Shown: one piece after another, positions 27,840 to 36,332 of the stretch
Layout: each line of letters starts with the position of its first letter
How positions within the stretch are numbered: the stretch's first letter is position 1
Assembly: GCA_016935615.1 (NCBI GenBank)
Contig: JAFGQO010000075.1
Location: 1 to 64,000 of the forward strand
From: Bacteroidales bacterium
Lineage (GTDB): Bacteria; Bacteroidota; Bacteroidia; Bacteroidales; UBA10428
Length of the DNA: 64,000 bases
Direction of reading: 5' to 3'
Program-made: the position numbers and the translations under genes
Notes under the pieces: generated by a model
What the model saw: only the letters and a program-made list of their open reading frames with translations
The model's database searches: none
Told to the model about the DNA's origin: nothing

Positions 27840-28943
27840 CTAATAAGGCACCCTGATCCAGTCATCGGGCATTCCCCAATGACAGGTATCCAGATACAAT
27901 TGCGGAAAGCTGTCAATATCAATAGAAGTTGTCAGATTTCTGTAATCAATATAGAAATAGGCATATTTCAAAGATGCATGCGATGCACTAAAAACACCAA
28001 TTGTGTTTTTAGTGGAATCACTCACACACTTTATATTTCCTTTCAATTGTGATGCTACAGGATCGAATAACCGTCCTTCCGCTTCAAGCTGCAATTCAGC
28101 CTCTCTCCAGAATGAATACGCATCATCGGAAATAGACAATTGCTCCAGTCTGAACAATAATCCTTCAAATCTGGAATCTAATAATACATACATTGTATCC
28201 GGAAAAGGTTGAACATAATTTGACATATCTTCGGTCGTAATAAAAACCATTTCACGATTCCTGATGTTATAATCGGCATAATCATCAGCATTCCCCGTTT
28301 TTATAACATCACGATATTTTCTGCTTATTCTATTGTGCCGATAAAAATAAAAATAAGACATCCCCATAGGATCTGTGACAACTGTTACATTTTGAATGTA
28401 TGCATCCCAGCGATAGAAATAATAATTGTGAAAAGGCAATATTCCTGATGTTTCACAAAATATATCAATGCCGCCCATTTTTATTTCATATACATCCCCA
28501 TTGACGTTTTCAGTAAGTATGGTCTCCTGATCATACCTGCATGTCAGTTTTGATAGTTCAGGACTTTCAATCACGGTCTGTGGCGTAGATTCGAAAACAT
28601 CTCCTTCAGGAGTAACAATTCTGAGCACGTATGTTCTGCCAATCTCAGCCTGATAAATATGATTGGTATCCGTTATATATATACCAACCCCGTAATAATC
28701 AAAAGGAATTATTGTTCCCAGATCATCTTCGATCTCAACACGTGCATTATCGACATAATCATAATACGGACGTTCGTTAAAAGAGCGTGTGTAGGTTATT
28801 TTTACCAGGTGATTTTCAGGTAAAGAAGTAAACATCCCCTCAATCATTATGACCGGTTCAGGATCTTCGATTTCCGGAACATAAACTTCCTGGCATCCCG
28901 TCAGCACAATTGCCGATAATACTATGACAATATAATTTCTCAT
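27840..28943 (-). CDS. DUF4249 surface lipoprotein
   Basis: The protein has 367 residues. The lipobox LTGC places the acylated Cys at 17. The DUF4249 signature is visible: EVYVPEIEDPEPVIMIEGMF at the start of the mature protein, a Val-rich NARVEIEDDLG strand, GRTYVLRIVTPEGDVFES, and C-terminal ISDDAYSFWREAELQLE with GNIKCVSD. DUF4249 lipoproteins are encoded next to TonB receptors with an STN domain and probably act as their surface partner, by analogy with SusD; no ligand is known. The gene begins 8 bp after the receptor gene. Confidence 0.88.
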   Translation of the reverse strand: MRNYIVIVLSAIVLTGCQEVYVPEIEDPEPVIMIEGMFTSLPENHLVKITYTRSFNERPYYDYVDNARVEIEDDLGTIIPFDYYGVGIYITDTNHIYQAEIGRTYVLRIVTPEGDVFESTPQTVIESPELSKLTCRYDQETILTENVNGDVYEIKMGGIDIFCETSGILPFHNYYFYRWDAYIQNVTVVTDPMGMSYFYFYRHNRISRKYRDVIKTGNADDYADYNIRNREMVFITTEDMSNYVQPFPDTMYVLLDSRFEGLLFRLEQLSISDDAYSFWREAELQLEAEGRLFDPVASQLKGNIKCVSDSTKNTIGVFSASHASLKYAYFYIDYRNLTTSIDIDSFPQLYLDTCHWGMPDDWIRVPY

Positions 28944-28951
28944 CTGTGTTT

Positions 28952-31696
28952 TTAAAATCTGATATTATAGGTTATTGATGGAATGGGTACACCAATAATT
29001 GACAATTCATACAAAGCATATATCTTATAATTGTTCAAAGCTGTCGGAAGATTTTTCTTATAGTAGGTCGAATACACATTTTTTCTGCCATAAACATTAT
29101 ACACGGATAAAATCCAACTGCTGTAGAATTTTTTCTTCTTCTTCAGACTGGTATCCCAGGTAATAGAAAGATCCAGCCTGTGATAATCTCTTAGCCGGTA
29201 TTTGTTCCTGTCGGAATAATACACAAGATTGTTGTTGTATACCGAAACATAAGCTTCCGGATAATAGGTCGGCCGTCCTGTACTATAAGTAAAAGATGCT
29301 CCGAATGTAAAACGGCGACTTATCTTGTAACTTGTAACAGCCGACACATCATGAGGTTTATCAAAAGAAGAAGGATATTTTTCTCCTCTGTTAATCAGCT
29401 CATCTTTTTCGGCACCATAAGTTTGAAGAAACGATCTTGATAAAGTGTAACTTATCCATCCTGTTAATCTGCCTGTGTTTTTTCTCACTAAAAATTCAAT
29501 TCCATAGGCTTGCAGATCTGCAGATAAGATATGCTGTTCAATTTGCGGGTTCATAACCAGCACTGCCCCGTCCTTAAATTCCATAATATTGGCAACTTCC
29601 TTATAATACAATTCAACAGATGTTTCCAGTACTCCCTTATTGAAATTTTTAAAATACCCGAACATCACCAGGTCACCAACTGCCGGTTTAATATATGGAT
29701 TGCAGGCTGTCCAGGTATCCGTAGGCATGACAACCGTGCTGTTGGATAAAATATGGAAATATTGATAATTTCTGCTATAGCCAAGTTTTAATGAACTCGA
29801 TGTAGTCAGATTATAACGTACAGAAAGTCTTGGCTCAAAACCTGAATAGTTTTGAATAAGTTTCCCTTTATCGTAATACTCCGTTCCGGTATAGGAAGAA
29901 TTATTAATGTATTCTCCTTCATCATATTGGTTAACAGTTAAGGGTCCGAACAGCATAAAATAAGAGTATCTTAATCCTGCAGAAATTGAAAGCCTGTCTG
30001 TCATATTATAAACATCCTGAACATATCCTGCCATTTCAAGGGCATGCTGCTTCTCCAATTCCTCAAATTCCTCAATGGATCCTTCATCATATATTTCTCT
30101 TTTCCCCGGTTGAAGTAAATAATTGTTCCCTTCCAGCCCCACTTCGAAAGAATGCTTTGTGCCCAGTGAAGATACGATCCTGAATTTCGATCCCATTTGT
30201 TGTATCCCGGTTGCTATCTTAAAGGTATTCTCCTGATTGCTCTGGTCTGTCGTCAATGTTGAGTAATCAGTAATAAACAGATTCAGTGAAAAGGTCAGTT
30301 TATCATTAACAATATGGCTCCATTTCAATGAACCCAGCTTGTTTGAATATTCAAATATATTCCTGTTTGCCAGGTTGAATCTGTCAAAGCTGTAATAGCC
30401 AAATAAACTAACCCTGTTTTTATGATTCAGTGTATAGTTTAATTTCAGATTCAGATCGTAAAAATTGGCCTTACTGGTCCTGATGTCCAGATCAGGAACC
30501 CGTTTCAGTATCCAGTCTGAATATGTTACCCTGCCCCCTATGATAAAAGATGCCTTTTCTTTAATGATTGGACCCTGCAAAGTAAGTTTACTGCTGAATA
30601 ATCCGATACCACCGTTACCTTCCAGTTCTTTTAAATTTCCTTCTTTCAGATTAATATCCATAACAGAGGATATTTTCCCTCCATATCGTGCAGGAGCACC
30701 GCCCTTATACAACTCAAGATTTTGTAATATTCTGGTGTCCATAACAGAAAAAAGTCCGAACAAATGATTGGAATTGTAAATAGGTACCTCATCGATCAGG
30801 ATCAGGTTTTGATCCGAACTACCTCCCCTGACATTGAATCCTGAAGCCAAATCTCCCGAAGACTGTATCCCGGGAAGCAAGGTCATGGATTTCATTAGAT
30901 CCGGCTCACCCATAAGTACGGGTATATTATCGAGAGTCTTTGCATCCAACCTGATGATGCTCATTTCCGTGCCCGAAACATTTGCATCACTATTGCTGGT
31001 AATTACTACCTGATCGATGGCAATGGTACTTTCAAAAAGCTCGATATCAAGCTTACCTGGAGATATCATATTGACCTGGATATTCCTTTCCTCAAAACCA
31101 ACATAAGAATAATGCAAAGCTTGTTTCCCAACGGGTACATCCAAAGAGTAATAGCCGGTAAAATTCGTAACCACCCCGACATCCTGGTTGCGATCATAAA
31201 TAACCGCACCGGGAAGCGGTTCCCCGGTTTTGCCGTTACGTACATATCCGCTTAACCTTGCTACCTTATATTTTCCTGCAAGCACAGGATCTCCTATTTC
31301 GATCAACGTATAATAATCTCCTGTCCCGCCTGCATCAGCACCTGCTACCTGATCGTGCAACTGAAGTTGTTTCCTGTCAACAATTACCAGGTTGGTGCCC
31401 TTATATACAATGTATGTTAATCCTTTCTGCGTTAAAGATCTGTCAAGAAAATCCAATAAAGATTTACCATTATCCTCCTCATAAAGGAATATTCCATCCA
31501 GAATATGATCAGAATAGTAAATATGTACAGCACCTGTTTCAACAATTTCAATAAAATAGTCCTCCAGCAATATACGATCAGTTATTCCACCAATAGTAAT
31601 ATTTTCAAGCCTCTGAGCATGTAAATTTATCTGAAAAAATGTCTGAATTACAAGCGCTACAATCAGAAATCTGGTCTTTCTCAACCACACCATCAT
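28952..31696 (-). CDS. TonB-dependent receptor with STN domain
   Basis: The protein has 914 residues. The signal peptide (1-27) is followed by a secretin/TonB short N-terminal (STN) domain (about 35-110, IVDRKQ at its end), a carboxypeptidase-regulatory-like domain (about 148-215, GEPLPGAVIYD), a plug (about 230-345; VRGGSSDQNLILIDEVPIYN, GGAPARYGGKISSVMDI) and a 22-strand-type barrel ending YNIRF. STN domains usually contact an anti-sigma factor, but no sigma/anti-sigma pair is in this window. It heads a four-gene operon. Two ATG codons (31696 and 31693) are equally good starts. Confidence 0.92.
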   Translation of the reverse strand: MMVWLRKTRFLIVALVIQTFFQINLHAQRLENITIGGITDRILLEDYFIEIVETGAVHIYYSDHILDGIFLYEEDNGKSLLDFLDRSLTQKGLTYIVYKGTNLVIVDRKQLQLHDQVAGADAGGTGDYYTLIEIGDPVLAGKYKVARLSGYVRNGKTGEPLPGAVIYDRNQDVGVVTNFTGYYSLDVPVGKQALHYSYVGFEERNIQVNMISPGKLDIELFESTIAIDQVVITSNSDANVSGTEMSIIRLDAKTLDNIPVLMGEPDLMKSMTLLPGIQSSGDLASGFNVRGGSSDQNLILIDEVPIYNSNHLFGLFSVMDTRILQNLELYKGGAPARYGGKISSVMDINLKEGNLKELEGNGGIGLFSSKLTLQGPIIKEKASFIIGGRVTYSDWILKRVPDLDIRTSKANFYDLNLKLNYTLNHKNRVSLFGYYSFDRFNLANRNIFEYSNKLGSLKWSHIVNDKLTFSLNLFITDYSTLTTDQSNQENTFKIATGIQQMGSKFRIVSSLGTKHSFEVGLEGNNYLLQPGKREIYDEGSIEEFEELEKQHALEMAGYVQDVYNMTDRLSISAGLRYSYFMLFGPLTVNQYDEGEYINNSSYTGTEYYDKGKLIQNYSGFEPRLSVRYNLTTSSSLKLGYSRNYQYFHILSNSTVVMPTDTWTACNPYIKPAVGDLVMFGYFKNFNKGVLETSVELYYKEVANIMEFKDGAVLVMNPQIEQHILSADLQAYGIEFLVRKNTGRLTGWISYTLSRSFLQTYGAEKDELINRGEKYPSSFDKPHDVSAVTSYKISRRFTFGASFTYSTGRPTYYPEAYVSVYNNNLVYYSDRNKYRLRDYHRLDLSITWDTSLKKKKKFYSSWILSVYNVYGRKNVYSTYYKKNLPTALNNYKIYALYELSIIGVPIPSITYNIRF

Positions 31697-31816
31697 TGAA
31701 AAATTTGGGACGCAATATACAAAATATACTTACAAAATAAGCTTCAATCATTGTAAAATCCATCAAAACTCAAAATGAACTATTTTTATAGGATCAAATT
31801 GATTCGTATTCGAGTT

Positions 31817-32296
31817 ATGATAGAAATTATTGAATGTGATTTTGAGAAGCCAAAGCATTGCAAGGCTGTAATTGACCTGATGAATCACTATATGACCGAT
31901 AAAATGGGAGGGGAATTACAACCTCATGATGCTGAAAAAGCCAAACGAATGATCGAAGGACTGAAAAATCATCCTTCCAGGCTTGTATTACTTGCAATAT
32001 ATGAAAGAGAATATGTAGGTTTAAGTACCGCCTTTATTAATTATGGTACTTTTGCTGCAAAACCTTTTTTAAATATTCATGATGTTGTGGTTCTTGATCA
32101 ATATCGTGGTATTGGTATTGGCAGAAAACTAATGGAAGCAAATAGTGCGAAAGCAGAACAATTGGACTGCAGTAAAATTACCCTTGAAGTACGTAAGGAT
32201 AATACAACTGCACAAGCTCTTTATAAAAACCTTGGATTTGGTGATTCAGATCCGGTTATGTACTTCTGGACAAAATATAGTAAAAACAACCATTAA
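31817..32296 (+). CDS. GNAT-family N-acetyltransferase
   Basis: The protein has 159 residues from ATG at 31817; an in-frame ATG at 31775 would add a basic 14-residue extension not typical of the family. Motif A, which binds acetyl-CoA pyrophosphate, reads VLDQYRGIGIGRKLM; motif B follows as ITLEVRKDNTTAQALYKNLGF, with a final YFWTKY strand. This fits the RimI-like GNAT fold. The acceptor is unknown. The DinB-like gene follows 11 bp later, so they form a two-gene unit. Confidence 0.85.
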   Translation: MIEIIECDFEKPKHCKAVIDLMNHYMTDKMGGELQPHDAEKAKRMIEGLKNHPSRLVLLAIYEREYVGLSTAFINYGTFAAKPFLNIHDVVVLDQYRGIGIGRKLMEANSAKAEQLDCSKITLEVRKDNTTAQALYKNLGFGDSDPVMYFWTKYSKNNH

Positions 32297-32307
32297 TTAG
32301 TAAGTGT

Positions 32308-32784
32308 ATGAATGAATTTAATTCAATCAGCAATGAACTGACTGACCTGATTAATACATGGGAAAAGATATTGTCTTCCCTTCCCGGGGAAACAATTACC
32401 CAAAGACGAAACAGTCAAAACAGGACCATTAAGCAGATCGTCGGGCATATGATCGATTCGGCAACAAATAATACCCATCGGACCGTTCATCTGCAATACC
32501 AGAAAAGTCCCTTTCATTTCCCGAATTATGCTACATTCGGTAACAACGACAGATGGATAGCCATTCAGAATTACCAGGAAGAAGACTGGAATGACCTCAT
32601 TCAGCTATGGAAATATTCCAATTTGCATTTTGCTCATATAATAAAAAACATAAATAAGGAAAAACTGAATAATGAATGGATTGCCTCGGCAGATAGTAAC
32701 ATTTCGCTTAAGGATATGGTATCTGACTTTCCCATGCATTTTAAATTGCATCTCGGGGAGATATCTGAACTAATAAACAGATAA
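32308..32784 (+). CDS. DinB-superfamily protein
   Basis: The protein has 158 residues forming a predicted four-helix bundle. The DinB metal triad is present: His47 in IVGHMIDSATNN, and His144 and His148 in MHFKLHLGEI (H-x3-H). DinB-fold proteins bind a divalent metal and act as thiol transferases or damage-induced proteins; a specific thiol is unknown for Bacteroidota. The gene follows the acetyltransferase by 11 bp and is probably cotranscribed. Confidence 0.82.
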   Translation: MNEFNSISNELTDLINTWEKILSSLPGETITQRRNSQNRTIKQIVGHMIDSATNNTHRTVHLQYQKSPFHFPNYATFGNNDRWIAIQNYQEEDWNDLIQLWKYSNLHFAHIIKNINKEKLNNEWIASADSNISLKDMVSDFPMHFKLHLGEISELINR

Positions 32785-32806
32785 TTTGCCGCGGCATACC
32801 TAGTGA

Positions 32807-32925
32807 ACGTAAGTTCGACATTAGAAATGGGAATCTTAAATGTATATGCAACGTCTTTGTGGCGTATACAGACTGAATTCTTCGAAATAACAAACAAACT
32901 GTTCCGGATTCTTCTTTTCATATTA
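32807..32925. repeat. 119-bp dispersed repeat, copy A
   Basis: This copy and copy B (37578-37696) align without gaps over 119 bp with 99 identities by my count (about 83%), both starting acgtaagttcga and ending cttcttttcatatta. They are in the same orientation. The core gtctttgtggcg also occurs with one change inside the neighbouring foldback element. Inner bases gtatatgc and gcgtatac around the core can form a stem in copy A. Confidence 0.75.
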
Positions 32926-33080
32926 GGGATTGTCTCAAAAGGTAAATATTTTAATATAGCCACAAATTCTCGAAGATCCAAAGAACTCACAAAACTCTGA
33001 TATTCTATTTATATCTAACTTTGTGAGTATTTCGTGAATTAGTGTCTTAGTGGCGAATTTTCAACTTTTAAGACAATCCC
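32926..33080. mobile_element. 155-bp foldback (MITE-like) element
   Basis: The ends are gggattgtctcaaaag (32926-32941) and, inverted, cttttaagacaatccc (33065-33080), matching at 15 of 16 positions. TTA flanks both ends (32923-32925 and 33081-33083), consistent with a 3-bp target duplication. The inside is itself an imperfect palindrome (gccac...actcacaaa against tttgtgagt...gtggc), so the whole element can fold into one long hairpin. It has no coding capacity and resembles a non-autonomous miniature element. The rest of the 632-bp gap, 33084-33416, is AT-rich and shows nothing clear. Confidence 0.6.
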
Positions 33081-33416
33081 TTAATTATTTCTGCCTTACA
33101 GGAAAATGCTCACAACTTATATTACCCGACAATCGATTTTTCAAATAATTATAACATATATCGAATTCACGCTAATTCGTTTAGTATGCAATTTAAACGG
33201 TACAAATTATATCTTATACTGTAAAAATTTAGTACCCATACCTTTATAAACAGTAGGGTAGTATTTGCATTTCCTTTTCAGGAAAACACTGTACCTTAAG
33301 AATACGATCCGTTCCAATCCCTTCAATAAGCTGCAAGAAAAAACAATTTACAGTAAAATTCGTATAGAGTAATACCACAAAAATCAAAGTACTAACTAAG
33401 TTCAATGCTTACAATC

Positions 33417-34547
33417 ATGAAAAAAATTCTTTTTTCTCAATTGCTTTTGCTTTTTTCCATACTGGTTTTACACGGGCAGCAGGCAATAATTATTGATCAT
33501 AACTACATTGATCTGGCACAACTTCCGGACAACTGGATTGACAGTGCAAAAGCCAAATTATTTATCGGGTACGGTCATACATCTCACGGCAATCAGATTG
33601 CATCAGGAATGAATGCTCTTGAATCCTGTTTTTCAAATGGAAAATTTGACTGGAGTCATGAAGGAGGAGAAGGAGAACTGCACCTTTTTGAAGGATCGGG
33701 ATACAATGAAGGTTATCTTGATCATGATGCAGGGTATGATGGTTGGGATACCAAAACCAGGACCTTTCTGAATGATTTCCCCGAATGCAATGCAATCATA
33801 TGGTCATGGTGCGGACAGGTAAATGAAGTAGATCTCCGGTCGCATTACCTGGGACCAATGGAACAGTTGGAAGAGGATTATCCCGATGTCCGGTTTGTCT
33901 ATATGACAGGCCATCTTGAAGGACTGGGACCTGACGGAAGTTTATACGAAGCAAATCAGGAAATAAGGGATAGCTGTTCAAAGAAAAATAAGATTCTTTT
34001 TGACTTTGCTGATATTGAAAAGTATGAACCTTTCGGCACTACAAATTATCAGGATTATTATGCGGATGACGCTTGTTATTACGATCCTGATGGTCAGGAG
34101 CCGGTAAACAGAACTCAAAACTGGGCTAACAACTGGCTGGCAAATCATTCTGATCATGAACTGGCGCAAATTTCACAGCATTGTGGTTCATGTGATCATT
34201 CTGTAAGTATTAATTGTGTGAAGAAAGGGATTGCCGCCTGGTATCTATGGGTCAGACTGGCCGGTTGGAATGAACCAATTGTAGCTGTGGATAATGCTGA
34301 AACATCAAACAGAATTGAAGTTTATCCAAATCCGGCCGGAGAAACCTTAACTGTTCTTGTTCCCAAGGCTTCTGAAAAAATCTCAGTAAATATTACAGAT
34401 TTGCAGGGCAAGCTGGTTTATTCAAAAGAATTTACGAATACCGGAAAAGAAGTGACTATTACAGATCACAATCTTCCTTCAGGACTCTATATTTTAAGGT
34501 TGTCAGACAATTCACACACTTACACAGGCAAATTGATAAAACAATAG
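33417..34547 (+). CDS. T9SS-exported protein of unknown fold
   Basis: The protein has 376 residues from ATG at 33417 (signal peptide MKKILFSQLLLLFSILVLHG). The mature domain (about 23-290) has strongly patterned polar motifs: FIGYGHTSHGNQ (50-60), EGSGYNEGY, IIWSWCGQ (127-134), VYMTGHLEG and DFADIEKY, suggesting a hydrolase active site with Ser/His/Asp, though I cannot assign a family. The C-terminal about 75 residues (from YPNPAGETL) are a type A type IX sorting domain, with LPSGLYILRL and GKLIKQ at the end. It is therefore exported by the SprA-containing pathway. A strong terminator follows. Confidence 0.8.
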   Translation: MKKILFSQLLLLFSILVLHGQQAIIIDHNYIDLAQLPDNWIDSAKAKLFIGYGHTSHGNQIASGMNALESCFSNGKFDWSHEGGEGELHLFEGSGYNEGYLDHDAGYDGWDTKTRTFLNDFPECNAIIWSWCGQVNEVDLRSHYLGPMEQLEEDYPDVRFVYMTGHLEGLGPDGSLYEANQEIRDSCSKKNKILFDFADIEKYEPFGTTNYQDYYADDACYYDPDGQEPVNRTQNWANNWLANHSDHELAQISQHCGSCDHSVSINCVKKGIAAWYLWVRLAGWNEPIVAVDNAETSNRIEVYPNPAGETLTVLVPKASEKISVNITDLQGKLVYSKEFTNTGKEVTITDHNLPSGLYILRLSDNSHTYTGKLIKQ

Positions 34548-34568
34548 AGCTGCGAACTGCATATCAGG

Positions 34569-34603
34569 AAAAGAGCTTTTGAAATCAACAGAAGCTCTTT
34601 TTT
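34569..34603 (+). terminator. Rho-independent terminator
   Basis: aaaagagctt (34569-34578) pairs perfectly with aagctctttt (34592-34601) around a 13-nt loop, followed by Ts, 22 bp after the stop of the T9SS substrate gene. Confidence 0.75.
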
Positions 34604-34782
34604 ATAAATACAATTCAAATACAATATTCCTATGTTCGGATGCGAACACCGATTGTTGTGTTATCGTTCACTTTATCACAAACAGCATTCTAAAATTCTA
34701 TTGTATATAATTGATTTATAGATGCTTGAGGTTTTTGGCACAGTTCATGAAAAATAGATATACAGTATAAAAAACCAAAATC

Positions 34783-35220
34783 ATGAAAACATTAACTAAC
34801 ATCCGGGCTCCTGAAAAACACGTGAAAGTTTTGTTGATGATTGTATTCCTGGTTTTTCAGGTAACATTGAAAGCTTCTGAACTTCTTCCTGAGAAAAAGG
34901 AAGTTGTTGAAACGAAAGAAACGGTTGAAGATTGGATGTTGGATCTGTCAACCTGGGCAAAAAACACCAATTCATTTGTACTCACTGAAGAAACTGAAAA
35001 GGAACTCGAAATTGAAGATTGGATGGTAAATCCGAAAGATGAAATCTGGAATAACAGAGACGAAGAAGAACGTAAAATTGAAGAATGGATGTTTGATGTC
35101 AACCACTGTTACTGGGACGATTTTGCCACAAAAGAAAAAGAAATGCCCATTGAAAAATGGATGGTGAATATATCAGACTGGTCAAATGATGAAGTTCTTT
35201 TAAGTACAGTAGTTCACTAA
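34783..35220 (+). CDS. Secreted protein with four WM-centred repeats
   Basis: The protein has 145 residues with an N-terminal hydrophobic export segment (about 14-31, VLLMIVFLVFQVTL...A). The mature part consists of four imperfect repeats of the form (V/I)-E-(D/E/K)-W-M-x-(D/N), with WM at residues 51-52, 80-81, 102-103 and 126-127, each followed 7 or 9 residues later by a second Trp (58, 89, 111, 133) and separated by charged Glu/Lys linkers. I do not recognise a family. It is isolated by a terminator on each side. Function unknown; repeated aromatic pairs could bind a ligand or stack. Confidence 0.7.
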   Translation: MKTLTNIRAPEKHVKVLLMIVFLVFQVTLKASELLPEKKEVVETKETVEDWMLDLSTWAKNTNSFVLTEETEKELEIEDWMVNPKDEIWNNRDEEERKIEEWMFDVNHCYWDDFATKEKEMPIEKWMVNISDWSNDEVLLSTVVH

Positions 35221-35252
35221 CAGATCTCATATAATAGTATAGGTTACTAATT

Positions 35253-35279
35253 CCCCGGTAAAAGCTGCCGGGGTTTTTT
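35253..35279 (+). terminator. Rho-independent terminator
   Basis: ccccgg (35253-35258) pairs with ccgggg (35268-35273) around a 9-nt loop, followed by six Ts. It lies 33 bp after the repeat-protein gene and overlaps the stop of the convergent SUI1 gene. Confidence 0.8.
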
Positions 35280-35610
35280 ATTTTGTATTGTACCCCAGAT
35301 CAGACAGAATCTTCTTTATCTTCTCCCGGAAATCTCCCTGAATGATTATATCTCCGGCTTTCACCGAACCACCTGTTCCGCATTTGGTTTTCAGTAACTT
35401 TCCAAGATCTTTCAGGTCATTATCCTTGCCTGTAAATCCTGACACAAGTGTTACTATCTTCCCTTTCCGATGCTTGCAGTCAGTCGTTATTTTAAGTATT
35501 TGCTCTTCGGGAGAAAGGGTCTCTGATTCCTCAATTCTGTCTGTTTTATATTGATAATCAGGATCTGTTGAAAAAACCACACCTAACCTGTCTTTCCAAT
35601 CTTTCATCAT
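35278..35610 (-). CDS. SUI1/eIF1-like translation factor (YciH type)
   Basis: The protein has 110 residues. The SUI1 domain occupies the C-terminal about 75 residues: HRKGKIVTLVSGFTG, LGKLLKTKCGTGGSVKAGDIIIQGD and IKKILSDLGYNTK, which are the standard family blocks. Bacterial members (YciH) influence initiation fidelity at non-canonical starts; this is known for the family rather than shown here. Two adjacent ATG codons (35610, 35607) can start it. It is divergent from the redox-cassette genes and ends in a terminator shared with the repeat-protein gene. Confidence 0.9.
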   Translation of the reverse strand: MMKDWKDRLGVVFSTDPDYQYKTDRIEESETLSPEEQILKITTDCKHRKGKIVTLVSGFTGKDNDLKDLGKLLKTKCGTGGSVKAGDIIIQGDFREKIKKILSDLGYNTK

Positions 35611-35717
35611 GACATTACTTTTTTTTCACGAATATCGATGAAAAAGAAATAAACTCATAACTTTATTTTTATTTAAGAAATGTATTTTCAATTTTTTGTT
35701 CACTCAAACCCGTAAAA

Positions 35718-36137
35718 ATGAAAAACCTACTCATCACTTACAATAGTAAAACAGGGAAAACAAAAAAATATGCCGAAGAAATAAACAACTATATTACAAG
35801 TAAAGGAGTCAAAACGGCATTAATTTCCATTGATGAATTCGATATAGCCCTTGTTAAAAATGCGGAGGGAATTCTGTTTGGAGCCTGGACAAACGGATTG
35901 ATGATCTTTCTGCAGCATCCTGACAAACCCTGGGTAAAATTTGCAAAAGATCTTCCTGAAATAAAAGATAAAAAAGTCGGGTTGTTTACAACCTATTTGC
36001 TGGCCACGGGAAGCATGTTTAAAAAGATGAAAATCCACCTTGGTGGAAAGATCTCTGAAAGCATGTTCGAATTGAAATCGAAAAAAGGCAAATTATCAGA
36101 TCATGATAAAGTGCTTCTGGATAATTTTATTAAATAA
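35718..36137 (+). CDS. Flavodoxin-like protein
   Basis: The protein has 139 residues. The FMN phosphate-binding loop S/T-x-T-G-x-T is present as NSKTGKTKKYAEEI (residues 9-22), and the second flavin loop region reads LFGAWTNGLMIFLQHP, with GLFTTYLLATGS later. This is the flavodoxin fold at near-minimal length, without the extra loop of long-chain flavodoxins. It would carry electrons in the cytoplasm. Seven base pairs separate it from a 58-residue membrane peptide gene and that from a periplasmic superoxide-reductase-like gene, so the three are very likely an operon. Confidence 0.82.
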   Translation: MKNLLITYNSKTGKTKKYAEEINNYITSKGVKTALISIDEFDIALVKNAEGILFGAWTNGLMIFLQHPDKPWVKFAKDLPEIKDKKVGLFTTYLLATGSMFKKMKIHLGGKISESMFELKSKKGKLSDHDKVLLDNFIK

Positions 36138-36144
36138 ATCTGCC

Positions 36145-36321
36145 ATGTATGAATTGATTTTAACAATTGGGATTGTTGCTTACTCATTGATCCTGATCTC
36201 GTTCCTTACCGGTATGAAACTAATTAAAGTAAAATACAAAGTGCACAAGATAATCGGTATCCTTGGCTTTTCCTGTGCTACAGTTCACGCTTTGTTCATG
36301 CTATATTTTAACCTCTTTTAA
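36145..36321 (+). CDS. 58-residue two-helix membrane protein
   Basis: ATG at 36145 is 7 bp after the flavodoxin stop; an ATG at 36103 would overlap that gene. Two membrane spans are evident (residues 3-25 and about 35-55). The second begins KVHKIIGILGFSCATVHALF, with His34 and His48 fourteen residues apart, the spacing by which single helices ligate two haems or frame one in b-type cytochromes and ferric-reductase-like domains. Haem binding is inference. It sits between a flavodoxin and an exported superoxide-reductase-like protein, so a membrane electron carrier would make sense. The spans are clear; the function is not. Confidence 0.65.
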   Translation: MYELILTIGIVAYSLILISFLTGMKLIKVKYKVHKIIGILGFSCATVHALFMLYFNLF

Positions 36322-36332
36322 TACATACTAAT

